DNA of 64,000 nucleotides, from contig NW_026516704.1 of assembly GCF_025766255.1 (NCBI RefSeq), positions 186,001 through 250,000 of the forward strand. The letters run 5' to 3'. Source of the DNA: Zychaea mexicana. Taxonomy: Eukaryota > Mucoromycota > Mucoromycetes > Mucorales > Lichtheimiaceae. Positions 35,399-46,310 of the stretch are shown piece after piece. Within the stretch, counting starts at the first letter, position 1; each line of letters begins with the position of its first letter. The translations under genes and the position numbers were made by a program. The notes beneath the pieces are model-generated. The model was given only the letters and a program-made list of their open reading frames with translations. It made no database searches and was not told the DNA's origin.

Positions 35399-36822
35399 TT
35401 TGGCAGCTATAGAACGTAAAATTTCCGAGTTTGCTTTCTACGCTATCCGCAACGAGCTAACAGTCAATAATCTGTTAAAGACTGATGACTGCCGATGTGC
35501 AATCAAGTATCATTATGATATTCCATGCTGCCATGTGCTTCCATCACAGGGTGAAATCCCCTTAAGTTTAATTCCTAGACGCTGGCACCTTTATCCTGAG
35601 AAAACGGCATCTCAAGGTAGCCATGGCTGTTATGTAAGAACTGTTATATTTGTAACGTACAGTATCTGATTTTTGCTGTTATTAGGAGAATTAAACACAA
35701 CAAGCAATAGCAATAGCAACATTTTGAGGTTGACTGGTTCATTTAAAGCCCCAAGCCTGGAATCGCAAATCGAAGGAGAATTCACACACCTCAACAATCT
35801 TGTACACCGCTTTCCAGATAATCAACAACGTGCAACTCTCCTCGCGCACCTACAATCTATCAATGATGATATGTTCATCGACGTTGAGCAGCTTCAGCAG
35901 CCAAAATCAATCCCCAAAAGCACCCAAAAACCACAAAACAGCAGCAACAAGCGTGAGCTGATCACTTTAGAGCATCAAGACTCTCAAAGCCGAAAGAAAG
36001 CAAACACCGGCATTGGTCGTGATGCTGCAGCAATATGGTAAAGTTCTATGCATTAAGATGTATAGCCAATTCTTTATTTAAATCTTTACTATCTGTAGGA
36101 ACGGAAAGATGGAGCCGACAATAGCAAATGAAGCAAACAACATGGCACTCACCATCCCTCCTCCTCCAAAAATTCGCTTTGTACCCAACCTCAACCTTGT
36201 TTGCAAATGGATTCCTCCACCAGCTGTAGAATTGGTGCATAATCCCATGCCAGACGGTAACTGTGGCTTTCGGGCCTTAGCTGTTGAGCTGTATAACACA
36301 GAGGAGCGGTACGTCGATGTCAAGACCAAGATGATCGATCAGTACCTCTCCAACGCCAATACGCTTTACCAATACTATAAAAAGGGTCGTTTGCTCAAAG
36401 TACTCAATCCATATTCAAGTGAATGGTTCGTCTCGCCTGAATGCAGTCAAATTGCTGCTGATACGTTCGAAACGCCAATTGTTATAGATGGCGCACAACC
36501 GCACATTTTCTTCCCTTTAACAACCAACCCAGTATACGCCAAGCGCACCCACCCAATCGTCATACGGCTTACTGGAAACCACTTCATACTCATTATGACC
36601 AAAAACAACGCAGCTATCCAGTGGCCTGAAATATTCCCTGAGGGTCGTGGACCACACAAAAGCATTTGCGATGATCTTTGGTATCCCCTTTTTGAAGATT
36701 CTTTTGAACGGTCTATACGACCGTTTCCCGATTTCACGATTCCCAATGACGAAGAAATGCATCCCATTCACGCATCTGATTCTGAGGGCGAAGACTTAAC
36801 CACCTGTAGCCGAAATAATTAA
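35399..36822 (+). CDS. MULE-type transposase C-terminus with SWIM finger and OTU protease domain (partial)
   Basis: Three exons, 35399-35616, 35686-36037 and 36099-36822, joined by GT-AG introns of 69 and 61 nt, stay in frame to the stop. The first exon carries a SWIM zinc finger (CRCAIKYHYDIPCCH) followed by IPLSLIPRRWHLY, the usual end of FAR1/MULE transposases. The last exon is an OTU-like cysteine protease: PDGNCGFRAL supplies the Asp-Gly-Asn-Cys nucleophile box, and a His lies in TGNHFILIM near the end. OTU enzymes cleave ubiquitin; their role in MULEs is not settled. The transposase catalytic part is missing upstream, where the LINE relic abuts. The coding part that remains is uninterrupted. 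Confidence 0.72.
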
Positions 36823-37137
36823 TCAGCTAATTGACACTTGATCCTCTTACTTTTTCGCTACCTTTCTTACTTTCCCTGCCACCTTCTCTTTTTTAATTCT
36901 TTTTGCCAACACCTTACACTTAGACTAATAGATGAATCCTGTATCAGTTTTCTTTATGCATTCTCCCAATTCTTTTCAGTCAAAAGGGTGTGAGGGGGTG
37001 TGCATGAAAGAAATGTCAGAGGGGTGTGTGTAACGGAAATTCTACCTGGGTGTGACTGGGGGTGTGTATGAGGGGGTGTGCAAATAAATCTGCCCGCATT
37101 TGAGCGGAAGAGAATTTTACCTAAGTGCCTTATCTAT
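36823..37137. other. non-coding tail with G/T-rich repeats
   Basis: Follows the OTU exon. At 36986-37083 the plus strand carries repeated GGGTGTG/GGGGGTGTG words (strong G/T skew, G-quadruplex-like) with no coding frame. It may be the subterminal region of the MULE-type element. Confidence 0.45.
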
Positions 37138-37142
37138 ACTAT

Positions 37143-37971
37143 TGTTACCCCGAGAACTACCCATAACAAATAAACCAAACATACAAAAGAACCACACACC
37201 AAGCGGCAATCAGAATACAATACGTAACTACCGCAGCAACCACAGCAACTCTACAACTCTCTTGCACCCCCAAATTATCAAAAGGAACAACTATAAATAG
37301 AACGAACCCTTTACCTTGTAAAGATTCGATGAACAGCTTGTTGAATAAGAGCATTACCGCAGCATCCGCAGCAGCAACAACTACCGCAGCATCCGCAGTA
37401 ACAGCAAGTTACCGTAGCATGGCGTTGCGCAGCAACCGCAGCAACCGCAGTATGAATTATCTTAGACATTATTAAATAACCAGAAAGATATAAATACCCC
37501 ATCATTTTTATTTGAATAAAGACATTGAATTTCTACCTCCCACTTTTGACTTAACTTTTCAAGTGTTGTTTTCAATCACTCAAGACCTAAACACGGCTTA
37601 TTTTATCTTATATATTGTTTATTGCTCATAACTGAAGCTAAATAAACTCTTATATTAAGACCAGACGTAACATTCCTGCTCTTATTTCTCATTTACTTGG
37701 ACAGACGTAACATTCCTGATCCTTATTCCTCATTCATTTTGGACAGACGTAGTATCCCTAATCCTCATTTCTACTCACTGAGCTTAATCAAGACAACAGC
37801 TCCCTACTATTTACAACCTTGGACATAACCCATACACATTTTTACCTTACTTTACACTCATATCACTTCAAAACCCGTCTGTAATAAATGATATTATTAC
37901 TGGTGCTCACTACAAAACATACACATAAACCGTTACGCAACTACCTGGAATACCCCAAATTCACTGTAACA
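37143..37971 (+). repeat. 5' LTR (829 bp)
   Basis: Begins TGTTACCCCGAGAAC and ends CACTGTAACA. It has one extra 27-bp unit (ACCGCAGCATCCGCAGCAGC plus 7 bases) near 37356-37383 compared with the 3' LTR. It contains CCGCAG-rich repeats and TATAAATA-like words near 37290 and 37490 that could serve as promoters. Confidence 0.93.
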
Positions 37972-37975
37972 CATC

Positions 37976-37990
37976 TGGTGCTCACTAGAG
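37976..37990 (+). promoter_or_regulatory. probable primer binding site
   Basis: TGGTGCTCACTAGAG starts four bases after the LTR. The leading TGG fits the CCA end of a tRNA. The first 12 bases also occur inside the LTR at 37901. I cannot assign the primer tRNA. Confidence 0.5.
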
Positions 37991-38133
37991 GGATAACAAG
38001 CACAAAACAAGACAATTACCAAGGATAACGATCTCAAGAACATCCTACATCAAGGCATTCCCACGAAACAATCACAAGGACAAGAACTACCTGCCCGATC
38101 GGATATCTATCAAGGACAAGAAGACAAGTCAAG

Positions 38134-39404
38134 ATGCAAAAATACATGCCAGGAGCTTTCCAAACAAACAACGTGCGAGACGAACTTACTTTGTTGGACG
38201 ACAGCACACGCTCTTCCATGCCCCCTCATTGGCTGACTTACAGTAGATTCGAGCATGAGAGTTTCCGCACATTTCGTCGTGCGTTTACTTCTTACATACT
38301 CGTCACAGGCGCTCAATCGGAGACAAGACGACTAGAAATTTTGCAAGGAGTATTGCAAGGACCGGCTTTAACCTATTATCAAACTCAAGTCTTGCCTGAA
38401 TTACAGGAAGAAAGAGATGAGAACAACTCCCCCGTCACAGTTATAGCAGCATTAGATTTGCTCGAAGACAACTACGTAACTGAATATGACATCCAACGAT
38501 TCCGTGAACACTTCTACACCATAATGCAGAAGATCGATGAAAGCCCCAGATCTTTCTCGGAAGACTACGTGAAGCAGCTCATGAAGCAGGCATCACGGAA
38601 GCAAGCCAAGTACAATCTCGATTCAAAGCTGGATTACTACCCGAAATCAGAAAACATTGCATTAGAAGCCGCGCATTGACGCACGAATTGGTACTTCAAT
38701 ACGCTGAAGGATATTGGAATGCTGAAAGAGACAACGGAAGCATTCGCAGAGTAAACCAAAGACGAAGAGACGGCCAGACGCTCGCCGTAATGGGTGAACC
38801 CCACAACCAACTAGACACGGAAGAAGATCAAATCTTAGATGAAAAGATCGAACAACTAGTTGAGGCAGGATACTCCCCTGCAACAGCAGCGCGAATTGCC
38901 TTCAGATCACAACAAAGAAGCAACGTGGTTCAGCAAAACAATGCCAACTACAATGCACGAAGACCAAGCTATCCACCTCGAAGTCAAGAAAGACGATACC
39001 CTTACCAACCAGGTCGACGACAAAACTACAATGACCAGCAAAATGGGAATGAAAGACAACGCCCATATCAAGACCGCCGACCTTACTACAACAACAACCA
39101 GCGACAATATCAACAGCAACAAAGCCATAACAACGGACGTCTACAACAACAAAAGGACCACGATCAAAGGCAGTCGAACGGAAGACCCAACCAGAACGAG
39201 GAACCTGCCATGAGAACACCAAAAGAAGATCGACTGAACAGTAATAGCCGACCCAATGTATACAGCAATTTCGCACATTTGGAAGATCGATACCAAGAGG
39301 ACTACTACGACGATGTTGACGATTATTGGCATTCAGAAGAAGAATACTACGACGACCAGTATTACGAAGAATCTCAAGGATACAACAAGCCAAAAAACTA
39401 CTAG
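38134..39404 (+). CDS. gag: Gag (one internal frameshift)
   Basis: Structural protein that packages the element RNA. It starts at ATG 38134. The N-terminal half contains the capsid-like helical region (FRTFRRAFTSYI, ILQGVLQGPALTYYQTQVLP, FREHFYTIMQ). A shift of frame near 38620 is needed to continue into FKAGLLPEIRKHC, a block typical of Ty3 Gag; read without the shift, the first frame stops at 38679. The second half is a long Gln/Asn/Arg/Tyr-rich RNA-binding tail, with an acidic Tyr-rich end, and stops at 39404. I see no CCHC knuckle; the basic tail may replace it. The final codons form a -1 slippery site. Confidence 0.85.
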
Positions 39405-39436
39405 GGCCAGTTGCTCATGAGAGACGCGGTCAACTG
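39392..39436 (+). promoter_or_regulatory. programmed -1 frameshift signal, gag-pol junction
   Basis: A AAA AAC lies at 39392-39398, exactly in phase with the gag frame (codons CCA AAA AAC TAC TAG). Nine bases later a 6-bp perfect stem begins, CAGTTG (39408-39413) with CAACTG (39431-39436), across a 17-base loop. A -1 slip bypasses the gag stop and enters the pol frame (LLGPVAHERRG). This is a textbook arrangement, though function is inferred. Confidence 0.75.
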
Positions 39437-41523
39437 AACGCCCCCACCAACTATAACAAACCCGCAAGGAACCGAAAAACAACCAAAAGCAAAAGCAAAT
39501 CCGACCTGCAACATCGAGAATATAACAACGCTCAAGACTTATACACTGTACAAAAGCGACCCTTGAGCTTAGAAAACACTGAAAAACGACGAAGTATGAG
39601 CCTGAGATTAGGATCAAAAGTCAATAAAATTGTACACGCAGACAAACCCGATCCAGCAAAAAAACGACAACGACGAGTACAATTCCAGGAACAAGAAATC
39701 AACAAACGACCATCATCTTCAAGAACCAATGAGCCGACGAACCAACCACAGGCTATACCAAGAGAGATGGCTACACCAATGGATACTACTAGGAATGACC
39801 AAACGATGACGGATCGACCAGTTGAACGACCGATGGAAATAGACAGATCCCCGAACAAAGGAAAGGAACCTATACGGAAGAACAACATCGACGAAGCAAG
39901 AAAACCAAAGCCACAACGCGCGCCTAGAACGAAACCAATTATCGACTACGATATTGTAGAAGATGTATCCAACATAACAGCCCAAATAAAGATCGGAGAA
40001 CTTATCAAGGCTTGTCCTAAATTTAGACGAGACCTACATAGCTTCACTGCTGTACGCAGAAGAAAAGATAAATCTCTAACATATTGGAACTGAAGCCAAA
40101 TCTAGACTCAACTGCAGCATACGCAAATTTTCATCTGAAAGGACATCCAGTTGAAACACTTATTGATACAGGAGCAGCCAAAACCTGCATATCAAGAATG
40201 CTTGCGGACACATTAAGTCTAAAGATTGATGGACCGTCAAACACAGTGTTTACTTTGGGAAACGCGAAGTTTCAAGCCTCCCAAGGAGTAATTCGAGACT
40301 TCAAAATCCAAGTTGGCAATTTCCTTGAAGTGCCTATTACAGTCGAAGTATTAGGTAATTGCCCAGTGTCACTCATTATTGGAACAAACTTCTTGGATCT
40401 TGTAAAAGCAAAGATAAATTTTGAGGATGCAACCATCACCGTCAACTATAAGGGACAACAATCCTGTGCACCACTTACATACGTTCGAGAAATGCCCAGC
40501 AAGAAGACACAACGTTACCAAGAACCACGTATAACATTATACGAAGAATCCGACGAATCCGACATAGAAGAAGAATCTGAAACCGAAAGCGACGACAGCA
40601 ATTACGAATACTCCAGTAGTGAAAACGACGAATCAACCTCATCAGAAGAAAGTGATGATGAAGAATCCTCGGGAGAAGAGGAGATCGAACAAACAAAACA
40701 TGCAGAATTCTTTCTAAACGATGACCGCCAACGTTACAAACCAAATGTCAAGGAATGGACAGCTGCCGATGGATCACCCTGTTTTGAAGTCGAAACAGCC
40801 GAGGGATTCACAATACCACCAAAGGGAAAAGCATATTTCTATGGGAAATTACCTCGCACAATCTCTGCAGATGTAAACTTCTATCCGCAAATATCAGCGA
40901 CTGCACCCATTGAAGCAACCAATTATCCTAGCATACGAGCCGGAGCCACAGACTGCACGATCACCCTGGAAAACTTTTCATTCTGCGAAGTAGATATCCC
41001 AAGTGGATTCCTACTAGGAGACTACATGGAGCAACATTATATATGAGACGATGACTCCGATACCGTTTACTCTGAAGACTTGAACAATGAAGAGATATAT
41101 GGTTACGATATCAACCTGCAATATCCATATCCAACACTGCAACGACAAGGAGCCCGATACGAGGAAGAGTTATTCTTCTTGGATCACGGTGCACAATCAC
41201 CTACACTACTGGAGACTAGGAACATCGAGCCGAATAACACCATAGAAGTTTGGTCGAGAGAGAACATTACTATACCCGCCGGTTTTACCACTCAAGTGCA
41301 CGGTAGATTTCTCAGACCCACAACGAAACCACTATATTTTGTACCAGAACAAGGAGTCCACCCTGCAGAAACAAGACATGAATACTTCTGCCCAGACGTA
41401 GAACAAGGAGCCACAACCTTCACCATCACGATCAAAAATAATCTGCCTTCACAATTGATTATTTCACCACGAGCTTTATTGGCACCTTTCATGAAATACA
41501 AGACAATGCAGACCCCGGAATAG
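39399..41523 (+). CDS. pol: Pol N-terminal part: linker, retropepsin, tandem dUTPase-like beta domains
   Basis: After a basic linker (39405-39930) comes IDYDIVEDVSNITAQIKIGE, the block usually found before Ty3 protease. The protease follows in the -1 frame from about 40072, with catalytic LIDTGAAKTC (40164-40193) and the later LIIGTNFLDL. An acidic Ser/Glu stretch (40540-40700) is followed by two similar beta-rich blocks: TIPPKGKAYFYGKLP ... ENFSFCEVDIPSGFLLG (40810-41020) and TIPAGFTTQVHGRFL ... NNLPSQLIISPRALLAPF (41270-41490). Each has an Asn-containing strand and a late Gly/Ala turn, reminiscent of dUTPase-like folds. A TGA at 41044-41046 separates them in the same frame. The protease assignment is firm; the dUTPase-like reading is tentative. 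Confidence 0.75.
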
Positions 41524-41581
41524 AAACACCAATGGTGAACCGAACCGAAACCAACAAAGATATTCCAACACCGACCCCGTT

Positions 41582-43204
41582 AACCGAAGAACAATTAAAG
41601 TTACCAACATACCTGACATCCCTGATGACCACGATGGCAAGCTACGAAAAGCCTTTCTCGAACTCGTACGACAATATCAAGACTGCTTTGCCTGGACAGA
41701 CGACGATCTTGGATGTACCGACCTATTGGAACATAAAATCACTCTAAAGAAGGACGCGATACCAGTAGCCTCCAAACCCTACAGATTAGCACCTGTAGAA
41801 GCTGCTGCACTGAAAAAGGAACTTGATCGGTACTGCTGCCTCGGAATAATACGACCATCCAACTCACCTTGGGCCGCACCAGTCATGCTCATCAAGAAAA
41901 AGGACAACAAGTCATACAGATTCATTGCCGACATGCGAGGGTTGAATAAATCATCGATACGACCGGCGACATACGTAGACAGCTTTTGGCAGGAAATACA
42001 AGCTGTAGGACAATCCCGGATTTTTTCAAGCCTTGACTTAAAGGATGGATACTTCCAAGTAAAACTCGCCGAACAAAGCAAACCGCTAACGGCTTTCTCT
42101 ACAAAATTTGGAGCATATGAGTTCAACCGACTACCACAAGGATACCACGCTGCACCATCTGTTTTCGTAACCCTAGTACGACTAGCATTCCAAAAAGAAG
42201 AAGACATACTTTGTCGATACCTGGATGACTTGAACGTGCATTCAAAAACAACTGAGGACCATCTTGAACACCTTCGCCGAGTATTTGAATGTTTACGAAA
42301 TGCTGGACTAAAACTTGGAGTTAAAAAATGTTGGTTTTTCAAAACTGATATTTCATTCCTTGGACATATCATCACTGGAGAAGGAATTTGCGTAGATGAA
42401 GCACGCACCAAGAAAATTCGAGAATTACCAATACCGAAAACTGTGACACAGCTGAAGTCCTTTTTAGGCTGTATGTCATGGTACCGAAACTGGATACCGC
42501 GGTTCAGTGCGATAGCACGAGTACTATATAACCAGACCAAGCAAGATGCCAAGCCATAGGGAGAAGAGGAAACAAAAGCTTTTAATAAACTGAAAGAAAC
42601 TCTTATTTCTCCACCCATCCTAGCACGACCAGATTTCCATAGACCTTTCATACTGAGAGTAGATGCATCAAAGGAAGCATTTGGCGCAGCATTAATGCAA
42701 AAGGACGACCAAGGAAAAGAGAGAGTAATATCTTACCACTCACGCGTCACCACAAAAGGAGAAAAGAACTATAGCAGTTCCCGATTAGAGATGGCATGTC
42801 TTGTCTGGAGTGCAAGACTCTTGAAACCATTCTTGTTGAATAAATTCGACGTGTATTGTGACCACAGCGCACTACGTGGAATATTAAACCAGAAAGAACC
42901 AACAGGCATAATGGCCAGGTGGATTGAGACACTGAGTGAATACGAATTCGACGTACACTACAAGAGCGCCCACCAAAACCGAAACGTTGACTTCCTCAGC
43001 AGACTACCAGGATTTGGAGAAACCACGAACAGCAAATTCGACCGTTGCCTACGATTCAAATGTGGAAATTTCGAAGACGTTGAACTGGAGAAAAAACAAG
43101 AAGAAAAGACGACGACTGACGAACCAATACAGCAAGACGAGAATACACCAAAAATAACCGAAGTCACCAACACAGGACATTCCAAACGCCGCGAACAAAT
43201 CTAA
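41582..43204 (+). CDS. pol: Pol: reverse transcriptase and RNase H
   Basis: Copies the element RNA to DNA and removes the RNA strand. The frame begins near 41582 (IPDDHDGKLRKAF) and holds RT blocks YRFIADMRGLNK, FSSLDLKDGYFQV (first catalytic Asp), RLPQGYHAAPSVF, CRYLDDLNVHS (YLDD box), FLGHIITGEGI and LKSFLGCMSWYRNWIP. An in-frame TAG at 42557-42559 (KP*GEEE, expected Trp) interrupts the RT-RNase H connection. RNase H follows: LRVDASKEAFGAAL, SSRLEMACLVWS, and DHSALRGIL, then VDFLSRLPG. The frame stops at 43204, about 250 nt before the integrase frame starts. Confidence 0.9.
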
Positions 43205-43450
43205 AGATTCCAGACCACAACAACTGCATAACACTTGAAACACTGAACACAATCAATCAACGTACCACAAAGCCAACCGGACGCCGATCACAAACTGATT
43301 ATCAACACATCACGAACAACACTGATAGCAACATACCAACGTCGATCACAACACTATTACAACATCACCCCGCACAAAGCTTATTTTGAAACATTCTCAA
43401 ATTACTCGACGACATACAACTACATCTACTGTGTCACAACCAAAATCACA

Positions 43451-44963
43451 ATGGATAACAACATATACAACGGACTCAAGTATTATCTTGAAACACTCGA
43501 ATACCCACCAACTAGTAGCAAGGAACTACGGAAAACAATTCGCACTCAAAACGAACACTATATCGTTATAAATGGAAAAACTCTACCGCAAAGGATCCAC
43601 GCCAAAAATGATCCTACAGAGGAGCGAGATCAAAGATGCAATCTGGATGGTACACAAACATCCTCTTGGGGGACATTTTGCATTCCAAAATACACTATTC
43701 AAGCTAAAAACAAAATACTACTGGCGAGGAATGGCGCAAGACGTAAAACAATTCATCGCACAATGCGACCGGTGTCACCAACACAAGAAACCCAACAACC
43801 AAGAAACACTATACCCGATTCCGGTTTCGAACATTCCGTTTGAGAACGTGCATATCGATATCAAACATCTACCAACAGCCCAGAGCCTACATCGCTATAT
43901 CATTGTAGCTATTTGTTCTTTCAGCAAATATGTCGAAGCACGTGCCTTACAAGTGGCAAATGCAGCAGAAGTTTCTCTGTTTGTTTACGAATGTGTCATT
44001 ACTATACATGGCTGCCCACGTGTTTTGTGCTCAGACAACGGCTTACCTATCCAAAACAACCTTGTAAATGCCGTCTGCAAGCAATACGGCATCGAACATC
44101 GACTCACATCACCATATCATCCACAAGCGAACGGACTAGTCGAACGATTTAATCGAACGGTCGGAGTCATGTTGAAAAGACTCAATAAAGAAGAAAAGAA
44201 GAACTGGCCAATGTACCTACCTGCACTACTATTCGCATACCGCAGCATTCGACAAGAAACGACGAAGCGATCTCCATTTTACTTGATCTACGGACGAGAA
44301 CCACATACACCTTTCGACCGACACGTGCAACCACAAACAAACATTGCAGATCTCCTGGAAGAGGATGATGAGCGCGACGAAGATACGATCATACTCAACT
44401 TATTTGAGGAACATATCACAAGACTCAATACAATAAGAGAAGAAGCGATCGATACAGTCAAAAGTGCACAAGCGGCACAGAAACAGAGAATCGAAAAGAA
44501 ATTACTGCAGCAAGGCAAGGAACTGAAACGCATTTTCCAAATTGGAGATACTGTTCAAGTATATCAAAATTACTTGGAAGGAAATTGGGCAGGACGCCTA
44601 GAAGATCTATGGGAAGGACCATTCTTGATTCACAAGGTCAACAAACGCGGCACCTATCGATTAAAAACGATGCAAGGAAGATTCTTACCGAACCCCTACC
44701 ATGGAAACCGATTGCGCTCTTATACCCTACCTGATACCGAGTACCGAGCCCCAATACCTCAGGCATCGCTGCACCTCATTACCGACGAGGTCGATGCAGT
44801 ACCACCACAAGAAGATGTATCAGAATCAGACCAAGACGAAACAACACAGACGATGCCGCAGCAAGGAAAATCGAGAAGGACTAAAAATGCAGGAAATCGG
44901 AGAAAAACAAAGAAAAAGAAGAAAAGAGATAGTAGCTATCGACCTACTAGAGGACGTTCATAG
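43451..44963 (+). CDS. pol: Pol: integrase with GPY/F module
   Basis: Inserts element cDNA into the genome. The N-terminal lead-in (MDNNIYNGLKYYLETLEYPP) is in one frame and shifts by +1 near 43576 into EKLYRKGSTPKMIL. The zinc domain is H2C2 (HKHPLGGHF ... CDRCHQHK). Core residues are the Asp in HIDIKHLP, the Asp in LCSDNGLPIQ and the Glu in HPQANGLVERFNRT. The C-terminal GPY/F module reads LEDLWEGPFLIHKV, followed by a Lys/Arg-rich tail. No chromodomain is present, so this element is not a chromovirus. Integrase from 43572 to the stop is uninterrupted. Confidence 0.92.
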
Positions 44964-45115
44964 AACCATAACTCTGAAATATAAACGTGCATATGCATAA
45001 AAAAGAATTTATACATTTCAAAAAGAACATATTATAAAATAGAGAAAAAAAAACGTATATAAAGAAGAAAAATATCCTAAACAATCAACTCTATCATACC
45101 ACTTGAACTACTACA

Positions 45116-45595
45116 ATGAACAACAACAACAACAGCAATATCCAAAACACCGACAGCTTCACCATTGCCGCTCCATGGGCACAAGAGGTGATGTCAGGCA
45201 ACAACATGAATGGATGGGGATCGCCACCCGCGCACATCCCTAGCCGACAAGAAGGCGGATGGCGAGAAGAACCGATGGACGTCGACGACGAATCAGCTAG
45301 CAGCCAGCAACCGACAACACCACCACCACCAAAGGACGCCACGGAAAACGCGTTTGAAAAAATAGCAAGCCTTGTTCACGAGGACCTCCGTACACATATC
45401 GAACTTACCAATTACTTCGCGGAAGCCTCCACTCTCTTGGCTATGAGAGAACATGTGAATGAACAACTATTACAATTAGCAGGTCACGCAAATAGGATCG
45501 TAGCAAGATGCCGCGTCCACCCTCAGCCCTACTTCTCTGAGGATCAAGTGAGATCCATTGTCATCAACACAATCCTACAAAACACGTTCACGTGA
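45116..45595 (+). CDS. extra ORF between integrase and 3' LTR, function unknown
   Basis: A 159-codon uninterrupted frame starting at ATG 45116. The N-terminus is Asn-rich (MNNNNNSNIQNTDSF), then come an acidic patch (EEPMDVDDESASS), a proline run, and a helical C-terminal half (FEKIASLVHEDLRTHIELTN, MREHVNEQLLQLAGHANRIV). No signal peptide, membrane segment or zinc motif is visible, so it is not envelope-like. Its position in a degenerating element without stops suggests recent function. I do not recognise it. Confidence 0.6.
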   Translation: MNNNNNSNIQNTDSFTIAAPWAQEVMSGNNMNGWGSPPAHIPSRQEGGWREEPMDVDDESASSQQPTTPPPPKDATENAFEKIASLVHEDLRTHIELTNYFAEASTLLAMREHVNEQLLQLAGHANRIVARCRVHPQPYFSEDQVRSIVINTILQNTFT

Positions 45596-45943
45596 ATACC
45601 GACAAATTTTTATTGCCGAGATTGTTGCCACCTCATGTTTGGCAATCGCCAAGAAGGGTTTGAATAGACGACTCCGGAGTAGTAACCTTGCTGTAACCCA
45701 AAAAAATGTAGTAAAAAAAAAAAAAGAAAAAAAAACATATAACACAAAAACAACACCCACAAAACATTCTTATTACCTATCATATATCTATCTATCAACT
45801 GTACCACATTCATACACACATATACATCTTATACACAAATAAATATTCAAATTGGGTACAGCATTAAAAGGGAAAACTAGTCATACACATATACAAACAC
45901 ACAACAACTATTCCAATAACACCAAGAGACAATTCAAGTAAAA

Positions 45944-46256
45944 GGATGGAGCGCCGAAACACACAGAGTGACTCTACGATCCGTAACCAAATCCACAACA
46001 ATACAAGGGAGCGCCAACACATACGCAAAGCGACTCTACGATCCATACACAAATTATTAATGCAATCGAACGGATAGAGTACCGAAACACACAGAGCGAC
46101 TTTACGATCCACACAATCAAACACAACAAACCAAAAGGATGGAGCACCAACACATACACAGCGTGACTTTACGATCCAAGGAACATCACAAAGAATTACA
46201 ACAAAAATACGAACGGATGGAGCGCCGACGCACATACAGAGCGACCTTACGATCCA
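45944..46256 (+). repeat. imperfect tandem repeats before the 3' LTR
   Basis: Five copies of a core like GGAGCGCC-A-CACATACA-AGCGACT-TACGATCC, ending at 45982, 46044, 46110, 46177 and 46255 (spacing 62, 66, 67 and 78). They lie in the untranslated region between the extra ORF and the polypurine tract. Confidence 0.85.
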
Positions 46257-46302
46257 TTATACAACAATTTAAACGATGTGGGACCATCTTTTTCCGGGCC
46301 CG

Positions 46303-46310
46303 AGGAGGTG
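46303..46310 (+). promoter_or_regulatory. probable polypurine tract
   Basis: GAGGAGGTG directly abuts the 3' LTR start, where plus-strand DNA synthesis would be primed. It is short and contains one pyrimidine. Confidence 0.45.

Noticed and set aside
38600..38680. Second programmed frameshift inside gag
   Set aside because: The frame change near 38620 has no slippery heptamer and lies inside a conserved Gag block, so a one-base mutation is more likely.
38860..39393. Long frames on both strands over the gag tail, including a Val/Leu-rich minus-strand frame
   Set aside because: They are shadows of the Gln/Asn/Arg-rich gag coding sequence, which leaves other frames open by composition.
41779..42651. 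290-codon minus-strand frame opposite the reverse transcriptase
   Set aside because: The RT motifs are on the plus strand; the antisense frame has no domain and follows from codon bias.
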